A stretch of DNA of 64,000 nt from Spisula solida (lineage: Eukaryota; Mollusca; Bivalvia; Venerida; Mactridae). This document shows, piece after piece, positions 36,566 to 48,624 of this stretch. Where the stretch lies: the NCBI GenBank assembly GCA_947247005.1, contig OX365957.1, positions 10,946,817 to 11,010,816 on the forward strand, read 5' to 3'. Under the pieces are notes generated by a model. The model did not search any database, was not told where the DNA came from, and saw only the letters and a list, made by a program, of their open reading frames with translations. The translations under genes were made by a program, and so were the position numbers. How positions within the stretch are numbered: position 1 is the stretch's first letter; every line of letters starts with the position of its first letter.

Positions 36566-38752
36566 TTGTATTCATAAACATGTCGGAACACTTCATCAGT
36601 TACAGGAATTATTTCGGTATTTCTTTTTAAAGCAAGGGACGACTACATGTATTAGACTCGTTCAATTGCATACTTTCACTGCGATACTTAATCAGGTAAC
36701 AATATAACGTAAAGAAATGTCTCACATTACAAATTGACACGTTCGTCCAGTCTGCTAATGTTTCTTTGTTCCTGTAATTGTCAAATTATTGTCACTATGA
36801 ATCAAATCAGAATCTAAAATTACCTTACTTAAAAAGAATGGAGAGCCATGATGACTGTATTGTTCAAGCGTTAGAAACGTAGTTTGAAGATTTGTCTGCA
36901 TTCACGCGGCACTATTATATACAATGTGTCGTTGAAGATTCAATAAGAGAGTCGCATTCCCGGATTTTACGGCGTCAGTGAAAATAGAAAGTATTCAGGT
37001 TTTTAATTATGTTCTATTAGTATATCATCACCAGATAATTCTTATAATTACGCCTGGTTTACGATTGCGTACTGTCCGCCTCCGTACCATGGTGAAAACG
37101 TGTCCACTGATTGAGCTAGTTGAAGTTGAAGGAAGGAATTCGATTACAGCATGAGCAACCCAGTCACGTGACAATGATTTCCCAATCGACGTGTCAAAAC
37201 GCCTGACGTCATGAATAATTCAAAAATGGCCGCTGGTCACGTAGGATGGTGTCCTAAAACGACTGAAAAATATGACCAAATCCTCGTTGGACTGAACTTA
37301 TAAGGTAAACAATCCACAAACTGCCAAGGTGGTCCAGTACTAGTATCAGTAGGGACCATATATACATTATAGATCTATGGTCCCTGGTATCAGACACTCT
37401 TAGATATCCTCTTATGAATGTTCGATTAAAAGGCAATTCATGGTTTATATCACTTACATCATTGGGAAACAACAACAACACTTGTATGTGATATTCGCAC
37501 CGTCAATTATTACTTTCATCAAAATAATGATTAGGTGGAATTGATATTGTAAGTATTACCATTGTAAAAATGTCGGCGTTTTATCTCTCCATGAAACTTA
37601 ATTTATATTCTGTGTGTGGCAAGTTATATGCACGGCAGGGTAGGTCTCTATACATGACAACGTTGGTATTACAAAAGTGTTATATAATATACATGAATGG
37701 CCTGAGTGCTATAAAACTCACATTGTCATATTAAACAATAATGGGTTGGAACAAATAATAAAAAAGTATAGATAATCGGAGATTTCAATCATTGGTTACA
37801 TGTATATTTACTTTAGGCTTTTATTTCCTCCCATGGGACAGATGTGGGCAAATGTGAGCGTTTACATGAGGTCGATGTACTGATTCTTTAAAAGAATGTT
37901 GTCATAAAATTATGGCTAAATGCTGTTAACGTGACGATGAAAACAAAAAATCGCCGACGAACAAAATTATCGACAGATGGTAAGGAGGAAAATATGTAAA
38001 CATTATTACGAGTGTGCACGACTGTGTACTGCATACGCAAATCTAAAGAACTAATAATGGAAGATTTGATCGCGAAAATAAATATACATGTAACCAGCAC
38101 AGGCATGTTCATCCATAAAAGTCAGGAGTAGATTACGTCCTCTTTAATTTACCGATAACAACTCTCAGATTGATACGAAAAATCACGAGTAACATTTATT
38201 AAAGTACTCATGCAATGTTATCTGATAGTTGCTTTCTTATACAATTCACCAAATTACGATCAAATTATTCGGAAAAAATGTTACTTAATTTCTCTCGAAA
38301 TTAGCAAGAAATATCGCAATTAACTTCTGAATAATTATCAGCAACGTTTGTTCATTAAAGAGCAATCAATTAGTCGTTAACACATCGACATGATTTTTGT
38401 CCTTGAGTTATGAGACATGGCGTTCTTCACTATAATATGATAGTAAAAAATATAATTTCATAATACACGTTAAAATAGTGTCAAATAATTCATATATTTA
38501 TGTGCCAACGAGAGACAGGCTGTTTATTAGCAAACGACTAGACGCCTGTATACGGAGAACGTTCCGTCCATTTTTGCCGCAGGTTATCAAGCCGATCCAT
38601 TAGATAAAACAAGCATGTACAGAATTCCCAAGGTTTTTACGATCAAAGGCTTTTGGAGACAATTTTCATTTTGGCGACTGTCTCTTTAATGCAAAGATCA
38701 CATAGTAACATGTACCATACATTAATTCCGTAAAGATTTTCAGTATTATTTA
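36566..38752. other. Unassigned sequence
   Basis: A CRE palindrome at 37204-37211 sits next to AAAATGGCCGC (YY1-like) and GGTCACGTAG. No exon recognised. Confidence 0.35.
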
Positions 38753-39006
38753 TATATCGCTGACTTAGAATCAGAAGGTCGTAAGTAGCACTTACGACCT
38801 TATAAGACTGATACATATTTGAAATCTGCATCACAATGCGCTTCTTATGAGCCTATTTTCATGAAAATCGGAAATAGTCATGTTCACCAAACTGAAGTTG
38901 AAAAGGCTTGTTTTTCGATACGTAAAGAGTAGTTTCAGACGGTTGTTTCTTGTTCTCACAAAATTGATTGTACAACCGAGTACAACCGGGCGCTTACGGA
39001 CTTTGG
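38753..39006 (+). mobile_element. MITE of the CGCTGGCTTAGAAT family, truncated variant
   Basis: Left end TATCGCTGACTTAGAATCAG. It shares with 31871-32210 the segment ending CAACCGGGCGCTTACGGACT and stops there without the normal right end. This marks a distinct subfamily. Confidence 0.8.
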
Positions 39007-39988
39007 TCAGAGTCTCAGTTTAATATGGTCAGACAATACAGTAGATAATTACAAAATAAAAACAACTATAGAACAGTTTATTTAGACGGATAAGGTTATG
39101 CAATGTCGACTTATTGGACCAACGACAAACAGTCTATAAGACCGAACAGTTGTCAATGCTAAAAGTGATTTACCAATCGTGTGTTGCTGAGTCGCCTTCT
39201 GGCAGTATGTGGTGTATGTGTCACGTGATCTGTCGCCCTCAGACAGTGAGAAGACGCCGAGGTGACAGGTAGACTAAGGCGCATTTTCTCCTTGTCGTTC
39301 GGATCTTGTCATGGCGAGAAGACTGAGAAACTCGAATCCATGAGGAGGCTGAACAATTAGTGTACTAGTAATACCATAGACTTATCTCATTGACCAATAC
39401 TTATGTGACTACGACTTATGTTTTCGTTCAAGGTCGCCGGTGTTCCTCCGTTGATATCGAAGGCAAATGTTGAGAAAGATAGCTTTGATCTACAGCTTGG
39501 GGTCACCTTACTGCATTTTAATCAACACACAGTTTTTAAATGAAATTAATAGGTATTACTTTTCTGATGAGAACACGATTCCACCGCAACAAAATCGGTC
39601 GCCTTTCATTTGATGTAATCCGATAATTTCTCTAGTAAACACGACGAATATAGATTGTATAGACAAATGTTGTATTTATTACGGTTAGAGATGGTGAATC
39701 GTTGCTGTATTTTGAACGTATGTTGCAGCACTAATGTACATTATTGCGCTTGTATGACCACATTTGTTATTGAAATAGCCTGTCTGGTTAGATAGCCTTG
39801 TCTGGATGATAAGTTAAACAAACACAAGGCGATGTTCTTCAATGACAATATATATAAATACTTTACAAATTAAGTTGACATCCACCTGTGACAGTCTGGT
39901 AACGTGATTAAAGTGTCCGTCGTTTGAATGGCAAGGGGTTTTGTACTGGTTACAGATAAAGAACGAAAGCGCGAGGTTGTCTTATTTA
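39007..39988. other. Unassigned; GC-richer pocket with possible donor
   Basis: 39180-39340 is GC-richer than its surroundings, with GTCACGTGATC and GGTGACAG/GTAGAC (possible donor at 39269). It could hold a 5' non-coding exon of SSRP, but there is no clear TATA box or initiator. Confidence 0.2.
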
Positions 39989-40415
39989 GCGGCGATAACT
40001 CAGTGGTAACGCACTGGAATTGTCAATCCAGAGGTCGTGGGTTCAATCCCCGACATGGTAACTGGACTTGTCGGAAATATTTGTAATATTTCCCACTGTA
40101 TCTGACCGTGTGTATTGCAAAGTATCTGGGTTAAGGTACCATGAAGCTGTGTATCGGTGCTATATACGGGCACATTAAAGAACCATGCTGTCTATTCGAA
40201 ATAAGAGCTTGGCACACTTCTGCAGCGCCGGACATGCCTGTATATAATGTATCTCTCTCTCCCTTCAGGGGCTTTCTTTCAGTCTGTCTCTTTGGTCAGA
40301 TCATGCTGTATCTGCACTGGTATATGATGCACCTGTGCCCCTGTGGCTGCAACACTATAATGTAAAGTGCCTTTGAACGTGTGTTCGCATGAAAAAGCGC
40401 TATATATAAATCTGG
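39989..40415 (+). mobile_element. tRNA-derived SINE with LINE-type AAGCGCTATATA tail
   Basis: The tRNA-like head GATAACTCAGTGGTAACGC (A box) and CGTGGGTTCAATCCCCG (B box), a body of about 330 bp, then AAGTGCCTTTGAACGTGT and AAAAAGCGCTATATATAAAT. That tail is typical of SINEs mobilised by L2/CR1-like LINEs (family knowledge). It is not a working tRNA gene because the acceptor stem does not pair. Confidence 0.8.
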
Positions 40416-40856
40416 TATATGTATTTTTAAAAAGACACCTGAGTGTGATTTTGCTCTCTGGCTTGCATTATGGTCAGCCAATCACAAGGTCCATAGGGCG
40501 TTATGTTGTGCATACAAATAACATGTGCGATACTTACACGGTATGTTGATTTTAAAATAAAGACCGAGCACAATTCATCCAGTAAAATTGACTTATACAA
40601 GATGTTTTTCATAAAATTATAAATCGAAATTCTCGTGAATCAGTAGCCAGTCTGTAGCAAGTAGATAGTTATGTGACGTTGTAGTATGATTCGGTAGATC
40701 TTGAATGAAACAAAGGGGATTGCAATAACTACAGTGTATGATGTTTCACTCATTTCTTTAAAAATTAAGACCCAATCCATGATGTCATCAGTTATCATTG
40801 CATTTAGTCCCACATCTTCACTTTAAACATCAATGTAAATTCGTGTAACTATGACA
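40416..40856. other. Unassigned sequence
   Basis: No feature recognised. Confidence 0.4.
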
Positions 40857-41056
40857 CTGGCTAAAAATTAGAAGGTCGTAATAACAAAATCAATTTATTG
40901 AGAAAACAAGAAAAACTGTCTGAAAACCACTCTTTACTTACGGAAAAACAAGCTTTTTAAACTGCAGTTTGGTCAACATGACCACTTCCGATTTTCATAG
41001 GCTTATAAAAAGCGCTTTGTCATTCCAAACACGTGTCTTCTAATTCTAAGCCAGCG
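40857..41056 (-). mobile_element. MITE of the CGCTGGCTTAGAAT family
   Basis: Inverted copy: CTGGCTAAAAATTAGAAGGT at the left, TCTAATTCTAAGCCAGCGA at the right, with the diagnostic CATGACCACTTCCGATTTTC in between. Confidence 0.85.
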
Positions 41057-42457
41057 AATTGTTTATAATCCCTGTATTATTTTGGGGAATAGTCATGAAA
41101 ATGGCTAAAATGACATTGTTTTGCTGAACATGACGTATTTTCAGGGAAATTGTCTGCAGGTTAAGAGGAAAATTGAAATACACATGCCTATTTTTAAAGG
41201 CAGTGTTTAGTTAAGAGAAAGGTAGGATATATTTATAGGAACATACAATTTTTCAAAACCAGAGCCACGTTAAGCAATTCATGAACCCTGTCCTTTCAGA
41301 AAATATGACGGAAGTATAAAACGAAACATACCAAAACAAAATACAATTACGGGTAGCGAAGTATTGATTTTTAGTGTCTCGAGTATTGCTAAGTATTTCG
41401 TTAGTGTACGGAGTATTGGACAAGATTGTGACGATAATATTACTCAGTTTTACTCGTATGCCCAAGTGTACGGTATATCTCAGTGAAAATATAACTAGAC
41501 AAACTATACACGAGGGTGATCTAGAATTACGTCATTTCTGAGCGGCCCTGCGATTCATAACCATACCCTCTTACAGACGCTGTAAATACGTTATTTATGA
41601 TTATATCCAAATGAATTGTGTATACTTGTGCAATAAGTATAAATATTACATTGCCCAGAGATTTGTAACTTTAAATATAACGCTTTTTAAATCAGAGCAA
41701 AAATCCACGTAATTCTGGATCACCTCTTACATATGCGTTCTGTTCGCTGTCACAAATGGAAGCGTTTTATACGACATCTGAATTCAATTGCTGAATTAAT
41801 ATGGCGAGCAGTAAGGCTCATCACTGAAAGCTTAACGTTTGATTGATTCGTTAAACGGTCAATGGACAAATAAGGACACACCGATCGGTCGTCTGACACA
41901 TGATGGACATTATAATCCTCCATAATGCTTTAGTCAACCATAGTGTCTTACACACTAATCCGTGCAACGCTCTGCTATAGTCCATTCTTAGAATAATGTA
42001 AATACAATGTGTTTACTAATCACCAGCACAGTTCATGCACGTGCTGGGGGTCAAGCAATATGGTGTTGGTTTATCGTAAATAATACATTCGGTCCAGTTC
42101 ATTCACGTGCTTCGGTACATACGACTACGTCATAAAAGTTGAGAATTCTTAAATTGCCTATCGTGGTAATTGTTTCATTTTTTGAAATAATTTTTTATAA
42201 TATAAAGGTGTGCGTTATGAGGCTCGTATTATTCTCTGTTAGTGCACTGTACATTTTCACAATATACCACTGACGCGATGTGGATGATCAGACAATAGAG
42301 CTTTATCAGTCAGTTTTCACCGAATTTTAAGTCGTTTAAAATTTAAAAAAATACCGTTTTCCCTGAAGTGACCAAGCTCTGACAAGCAATTCTTCCGTAA
42401 GTGAAGAACATGACGTGTTGAATATACAGAGCGATACTTATTATACTGTATTGTTCT

Positions 42458-42459
<2 letters not shown>
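41057..42459. other. Unassigned AT-rich sequence
   Basis: No gene or repeat recognised. Confidence 0.4.
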
Positions 42460-42493
<34 letters not shown>

Positions 42494-42608
42494 TATGATA
42501 GTAATAACAATAATATCTTTCTTTAAACAACATGACAAATTAAGATTATAATAATAATAATTATGATAGTAATAATAATAATATGTTTCTTAAAACAACA
42601 TGACAAAT
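42460..42608. repeat. AAT microsatellite and ~65-bp duplication
   Basis: (AAT)n at 42460-42491. The segment ATAATTATGATAGTAATAAC through AAACAACATGACAAAT is repeated at about 42550-42608. Confidence 0.9.
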
Positions 42609-42899
42609 ATTCAATCATACATACATACAAACAAACACACATTCATGCATGCAATAATAAAATGAGCAGTCAGTACGTATCATACTTGGACCTTAAACAC
42701 TCTTCACAGATAAATCGAATCGTACCATTTGTTTACGTATATTAAATGTAAATAATGGAATGACTGGATTTGACAGTGCGTTCGTGCAAATAGGCTACGT
42801 ATTGACAGCTGCCTACGGTTTAATCTGAGTTTGCTGGAATATTATCTGGAATCATTTGCTGAGTCAGCTGACCAATATATTTACCTGAATTAGCTTAGA

Positions 42900-43050
42900 T
42901 ATGAGCTGAGTTAGCTGAAATGTTAGCGTGAGCTGAGTTAGCTGAAATGTTAGCGTGTGCTGAGTTAGCTGAACTGTTAGCGTGAGCTGAGTTAGCTGAA
43001 ATGTTAGCGTGAGCCGAGTTAGCTGAAATGTTAGCTGCGTTACCTGGGTG
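42900..43050. repeat. 27-bp minisatellite, five to six units
   Basis: Unit GAGTTAGCTGAAATGTTAGC followed by GTGAGCT. On the - strand it reads as nine-residue repeats ANISANSAH, a by-product of the 27-bp period. Confidence 0.95.
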
Positions 43051-44568
43051 GGTCAAGCAACAGAATGTCGTGATACTGATATATAAGGGGTGTAACAATT
43101 ATAGAAAATTTCATTGAAAAAAAATCAAGAAATGAATATATCACAGCACATGACCCGAAACTTTCCCAACACCCCTCGTACATGTATTTCTAGTATATAC
43201 CATTCGTCTAAGAATTAATGACGTCGATGTTCCAAGTCTATATATGGCAATGTACATCTTTCGACTCTAATTGTAACAACTTAAGGATAATTCAAACAGT
43301 TAAAAATCCAAACATAAAATGAAACCTATTGCTTTCGTTTTACTTCTAAATTGGAATTCACGTCTTTGATTGGCTGCTGTTGTTAAGTATCAATTAGCGA
43401 ACCTTTAAATGTAACGAGTGTTCAATACTTCCCATTTAGTCACACTTATTCACGAAACATCAATCGGTATCTTAATGAGTGATGTATCGTCCAACATGAA
43501 TTTATTTTGCTCTTGAAGCTAATAGCAACGTTTTTTTTTTGGTTATTTGCGAAATGTATAGAGAACACAAAGGATGACGTGGATTGGTGCCACGTGGTCT
43601 TTATAGACACAATACAAAGTGGAGAAATTACCACCTAATTTCCGATATAAAAGTAACTTCATCCAAAATTATTGAAAAGAATTAACCTTATGTAGCTCTT
43701 ATTCAATTAAGTAGTAGAGAAGTTCCGACGTGTTGACGACGCAACAGTATTTAGCATTTGGGTTTTAGGTTACTCACAATCAAAGCGGTATATTTACATA
43801 CACCGGGGCACATTTTAATGAAAATGACTAGAAATGAAAATGTTGAACGCACAAGGGACATTTCTAGTATAGTATATGAAGATACAAACTGCCTGTTTGT
43901 GTACATTATTTATAAAGTTGTTAAGTTTATAATATCATCAGACAATTTCAGGAGCATTTCGTGGGTGTTTTACAGTAATTAGCTAAATAATGTGACCGTA
44001 ACATCAACATAAGAGTATACATAGGTATGATAGGTATGTGGGGGATACAAGTCTGCTAATACTGATCTGACTAATGTTTCCTGCTTGACCTGCTAACTCC
44101 TAATCAACGACAATATTCTTCACATCAAAATTCTTGATGTGACTTAATACAGGAGCTTTCACATTCCATGTATACGGTCTTACCTCGCTTAGTGTTTGTC
44201 CGACCTTACCATCAACCGGCTTGATTTTCATCGTTTAATCCTTTTAGATGTTTTTAAAAATAAACATTGATCAGTCAGTGCGGAATGACGTATTCACTAA
44301 TGCAGTATAACTTTGTATACACGATCAAACTTTGATACAGTGTTCAAATACATATACATGACACACCCTGTACACAGGTCTCTCACAAAGAAACTACCTC
44401 TCTACTCCAACAGAACTACTAGATGGTGCTGAGAAGGACTGGTTGTTCCCGAGGCCATTTTGGGTTTTACAGGACAGGGCTGCTAACCCTACGCTCAACC
44501 ATCCTCCTTTCTCATGACCAGCACTGGTATAACTAACAGCTGCGATACTTTGATGTTCTGTGTTTCAG
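43051..44568. other. Unassigned, upstream of SSRP exon 1
   Basis: 44400-44520 is less AT-rich than its flanks. The branch site and acceptor for the ATG exon lie at 44530-44568. No promoter recognised. Confidence 0.35.
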
Positions 44569-44593
44569 GTAGAAGCTATACAGACCAGCGACA
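44569..44593 (+). other. SSRP 5' untranslated part of exon 1, with upstream acceptor
   Basis: The sequence before the ATG has a full 3' splice signal: TAACTAAC at about 44530-44537 as branch site, then TTCTGTGTTTCAG ending at 44568. This places a 25-nt leader on the ATG exon and implies at least one upstream non-coding exon. Confidence 0.6.
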
Positions 44594-44728
44594 ATGAAGG
44601 TTACAAGACAAGCATGCTGTGATGTTCTATCTATATCATGTGTACTAGCTGTTATAATCAGTACGTGTATGTCAGCCCCACTTGATTCATTCTACCCAGG
44701 GGAAGATGCCGAACTTGTCAACCCACAA
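44594..44728 (+). CDS. Somatostatin and related peptide (SSRP) precursor, coding exon 1 (signal peptide)
   Basis: First coding exon of a secreted neuropeptide precursor, 45 codons, phase 0. The ATG has A at -3 and is the only in-frame start after the upstream acceptor. Residues 1-10 form a polar N-region, residues 11-23 a hydrophobic core (VLSISCVLAVIIS), and cleavage is likely near CMS-A28 or A28-P29, leaving an acidic propeptide start (PLDSFYPGEDAE). The exon ends CCACAA followed by the consensus donor GTAAGT. The same donor recurs 72 bp downstream, so a longer isoform is possible. The role follows from exon 3, which supplies the somatostatin-like cysteine ring; without it this exon would only be called a signal peptide. 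The product would be processed in the regulated secretory pathway of neurons or endocrine cells, then act on somatostatin/allatostatin-C type GPCRs (family knowledge). The exon joins and the name are my inference from matching splice sites and phases. Confidence 0.85.
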
Positions 44729-44872
44729 GTAAGTATATTTCTATACAAATGTATACACGTAATTATGACAGCTCAACCCCACCCATTCAACCCCTCCCAA
44801 GTAAGTATATTTCTATACAAATGTATACACGTAGTTATGACAGCTCAACCCCACCCATTCAACCCCTCCGCA
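44726..44872 (+). repeat. 72-bp tandem duplication carrying a second copy of the exon 1 splice donor
   Basis: The block starting AAGTAAGTATATTTC at 44727 is repeated at 44799 with about one visible difference (AATTATG versus AGTTATG). GTAAGT occurs at 44729 and 44801. The added 72 nt are open and in phase with exon 1, so use of the second donor would insert 24 residues (VSIFLYKC... to ...NPSQ) before exon 2. The 3' part of each copy is already the first unit of the C-rich array that follows. Confidence 0.85.
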
Positions 44873-45670
44873 ATTCAATCCCCCCATTCAACCCCTCCCA
44901 TTTAACCCCTCCCCCATTCAATCCCCACCAATTCAAGCTCCTCCCCATTCAATCCCCACCCATTCACCACCCTCACCCTCCCCATTCAATCCCACCCATT
45001 TACCCCCCTCCCCGTTCAATTCCCACCCATTCAACCCCCTCTCCCATTCAAATCCCATCCATTTAACCCCCTCCCCCATTCAACCTCTCCCCCATTCAAT
45101 CCCCTCCCCCATTCAATTCCCATCCGTTCAACCCCCTCCCCATTCAATTCCCATCCATTCAACCCCTCCCCCATTCAATTCCCATCCATTCAACCCCCTC
45201 CCCATTCAATTCCCATCCATTCAACCCCATCCAATTCCCATCCATTCAACCCCTCTCCCATTCAACCCCTCCCCCTTTCATTCCCCTTTCCCATTCAATC
45301 CCCACCCGTTCAATTCCCATCCATTCAATCCCCACCCATTCAATCCCCACCCATTCAACCCCCACCCATTCAACCCCACCCATTCAATCCCCACCAATTC
45401 AATCCCCACCCATTCAACCCCCACCCATTCAATCCCCACCAATTCAATCCCCACCCATTCAACCCCCACCCATTCAAATCCCCACCAATTCAACCCCCAC
45501 CCATTCAACCCCCCCCCCCCCCATTCAACTCCCACCCATTCAATCTCCACATATTCCACCCCACCCACTCAACCCCCACCAATTCAACCCCCACCCATTC
45601 AATCCCCACCCATTCAACCCCACCCATTCAATCCCCACCTATTCAATCCCCATCTATTCCACCCCTCCCC
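44873..45670. repeat. C-rich minisatellite (CCCCACCCATTCAAT) in SSRP intron 1
   Basis: About 800 bp of variants of a 14-16 bp unit CCCCACCCATTCAA, with strongly strand-asymmetric composition (C on the +, G on the - strand) and a C homopolymer near 45509. Long open frames here (Pro-rich on +, Gly/Trp-rich on -) are by-products of the repeat. The G-rich strand could fold into quadruplex-like structures. Confidence 0.95.
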
Positions 45671-47108
45671 GATCTCTTATTAAAAGCACCATCTTAAACA
45701 TCGATTATGTGCGGCGAGTCGCTGTACCCAATGTTGCGAAACCGCTCATATCTCTACAAGTGATAAATGAATATTTATGAAACTCAGCAGACGGAGAGAG
45801 GATATATCTTGTAATAGGCATACAGCTTTTCTTATTTATATCAGTTTTCATTGTCATTTTACAGCGTTTGTCTCATTTCTTTTTTATCACCCCACGTATA
45901 TACCGGTGTTTACATGTGTAAGGTTTTAATTTTTTCCTTTTTGTAGCATCATCCATCCATGTATCACGTACTCGTATAGTTAAGTAGTACCCCCTCTAAA
46001 ACACACCCTGTTAGGAAATCATGTTTCTACCATCAGATTCATTCTGTCTGCGAATAGTTATATATTGCGTCTACTAGAAAATTATGTTGCGCAAAAACTT
46101 GAGATTTTTCTCGGAAGTTAAATTATATAATTTCGTGTACGTAATAGAAATATCACGTTGAATGTGTCCCCTTTATTTGGATGTTATTTAAGTGTTAAGT
46201 TAAGGTTTCAATACTTGAGATTGATTACTCTATGGAAACATGGTACTCACACCTCCGCTTATAAAAATATCACAGAACGTTACAGTATATCTTTATTACA
46301 CCCTTGCATCTGTACACACGTTTTGCAAGAACTTGTGTACCGAAGCGAAGTTTGACTTGTCATAATGCGTCTTCATAACATCACCTTACAGTATATCAAA
46401 TGTCTTACAGTGGGTTTTACGTCTGTAATTTCTACATTGAAAATATATGAACCAGTCTCCAGGAAAACCTTTATTTTCCTTGTTTCCTGCTACTTTTTCT
46501 TTTGGTAATCTCTTAAAAACATGAAACACTTTACAAATTTGCGTGTCATTCTTCAGGAGAACTTGTTATTTTGACATAATGTAATTACTGTATATAACAA
46601 GGTTTTGAATAAAAGATATAGCTGTTTATAAGAGTAACAGCCTTTCTCTGAATACACGCAAGTTCGAGTTTGATATATAGCGGTATTTCAAACATTAAAA
46701 CATTATTCTTAACCGTGATACTATTGCGAACAGTTTATGTCAGGAATTAATGAAACAGGTTGTAATTATGAAATAAGTTACATGTTACAATCACGTCGAA
46801 TCACAAAATAGCTCAGAATAGGGACTGTACAAAAACAGTTGTAACTTCCAAAATTTATTTTGCATTTTGCTTTATTAACAATATTCTTTGAAACTACGGA
46901 AACTCTCAAAATCAGTATTTTGTCAAAATAGCAGGTTGGCTCAAAGGTAACACTATACTGTGTAATAACAGTTAAACAGCAAAACAAGGTGACGTTCGAC
47001 ATGTGATATGGCCGTTTAATAACACCACCTCTAACCAAGTAATATACAATGTAGTATTAAAGTTCGAACAAGAAGAATATTGAACCCGAGACAAAGCAGG
47101 TTTTCAAA

Positions 47109-47342
47109 ATGTCACGACGTTATTGTGGGGTTCCTTTGCGTGGCGTTTACCTCAACATGGTTCGTCTTGTAGAAGAAGTGCTTCTTATATTGCTGACGTG
47201 CAGCAGGACACATCCTGCCCTCGCGATACCCGGCAACTACTCAGATTTATATATTAAGATATCAAGACAGAATTCAGTTATATTGTCATGCCCTTTGTCA
47301 ATAAAGCTAATCCTGCTCAGAAGCACCGATTTAAGTTCTTAA
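47109..47342 (+). other. Unassigned short open frame with signal-like N-terminus, inside SSRP intron 1
   Basis: ATG-started, 77 codons. From the internal Met17 the product reads MVRLVEEVLLILLTCS, then a possible signal cleavage near PALA. I do not recognise it. The composition is more GC-rich up to about codon 53 and then becomes AT-rich and random-looking. No good GT donor in frame joins it to exon 2; the nearest (TCA followed by GTTATA) is weak. Probably chance. Confidence 0.12.
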
Positions 47343-47480
47343 AAACATTTATCTAGGAGAGATATGAATTTAGATTTTTTTAATCGATACATCTGGTGAG
47401 GCGTGGGTTGACGGCAGATATACCCTGGTGTGTCTGTGACTTCCGTGACACGTTTAGTGAATATGTTGATCCTTTGTACA

Positions 47481-47687
47481 TATCTCTGGCTTAGAATTAA
47501 AAGGTCGTAAGCACAAAATCAATATTTTGAGAAAACAAGAAAAAACTGTCTGAAAAGTACTCTTTACGTATGGAAAAACAATCGTTTTCAACTTCAGTTT
47601 GATCAACATGACCACTTCCGATTTTCATGAAATAGGTTCATAAGCAGATTGCAAATATGTACCTTCTTATTCTAAGCCAGCGATATA
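47481..47687 (-). mobile_element. MITE of the CGCTGGCTTAGAAT family, in SSRP intron 1
   Basis: Inverted copy: TATCTCTGGCTTAGAATTAA at the left, CTTATTCTAAGCCAGCGATA at the right, and CATGACCACTTCCGATTTTC inside. Confidence 0.85.
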
Positions 47688-48383
47688 CAATCAGCATAAA
47701 ACATGGAGTCATTTACTTCAATTCAAGAATTTAATAACCTAACCGCGTTATTAATATTTGAAAACAGATTTCACTGTGTTGTGAATAAATGGTTACACGA
47801 TCATGAAGGTTTATTTATACAATAAGAGCCATGTTTACGCATTGAGAATCTCGACGTATAAGCTGTTTGGAAACTCTTTGTCCGCTTATTAAGCAATCAA
47901 TACGTGCCTGAATATGAGTCATAGCCTACTTGTGTTCGTGGCACCAATGGTGATCAAGCTAATCTAAATAGAGAAACGCCAAATCTTACAAACGTCAAAC
48001 ACATTTCTAGATATTTCCATTCAAAATATCAAATACCTACTTCTCAAATTGGCCATAAATTAGTATACTATAGTTACCTGGACAGAGCTACAGATAAGCT
48101 GCGTATTGGGGTAATTACCCAATTATTTTTCTTAAAACCCCAATAGATTTTGAGAGGAGGGAGTAAGAAAAAGCAAAGACAATCTGAAATACCGAAATAC
48201 CGAAATAGAAAATGATGTTATAGTGAAAGATAGTACATAAAAGATCATTTACCCTATATGAGTTTTATTAAATACCTTATTAAAATTTGTCAAGTCCAAA
48301 CGAAATAGAAAACTCGGGGGTAAACTACCCAATGAACTAAAACCTTATATGTTGCTCTGCTAGTAGTATAGGAGAGATCACCG

Positions 48384-48470
48384 TATTCATATGCAAAATG
48401 CCCACCAGCTATCTATTGGATGAATGAACGATAAAAACCTGCCATTCACCAATAGCTAGCTGGTGGCACT
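48384..48470. mobile_element. Palindromic GCCCACCAGC-type element, copy 3
   Basis: The left half reads ATTCATATGCAAAATGCCCA then CCAGCTATCTATTGGATGAATG; the right half is the inverted CATTCACCAATAGCTAGCTGGTGG. It is the same family as the two copies at 34.65-34.89 kb. Confidence 0.65.
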
Positions 48471-48502
48471 AATCCTGATTGTCGATGTAACGCATGACAA
48501 GG

Positions 48503-48533
<31 letters not shown>

Positions 48534-48564
48534 CCTCCCTCCCTCCCTCTCTCACTCCCTCCCT

Positions 48565-48620
<56 letters not shown>
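48503..48620. repeat. CT/CCCT microsatellite upstream of SSRP exon 2
   Basis: About 118 bp of nearly pure pyrimidine (CT)n and (CCCT)n. It lies about 180 bp before the exon 2 acceptor. Confidence 0.95.

Positions 48621-48624
<4 letters not shown>

Larger units (their letters stand above)
45671..48383. other. SSRP intron 1, remaining sequence
   Basis: AT-rich intronic DNA. Apart from a MITE copy at 47481-47687 and the short open frame at 47109-47342 (separate entries), I see no exon-like sequence or known element. Confidence 0.5.

Noticed and set aside
42895..43098. - strand frame of nine-residue ANISANSAH repeats
   Set aside because: Consequence of the 27-bp minisatellite period; no signal peptide or conserved flank.
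44749..45568. Pro-rich (+) and Gly/Trp-rich (-) open frames
   Set aside because: By-products of the C-rich minisatellite in intron 1.
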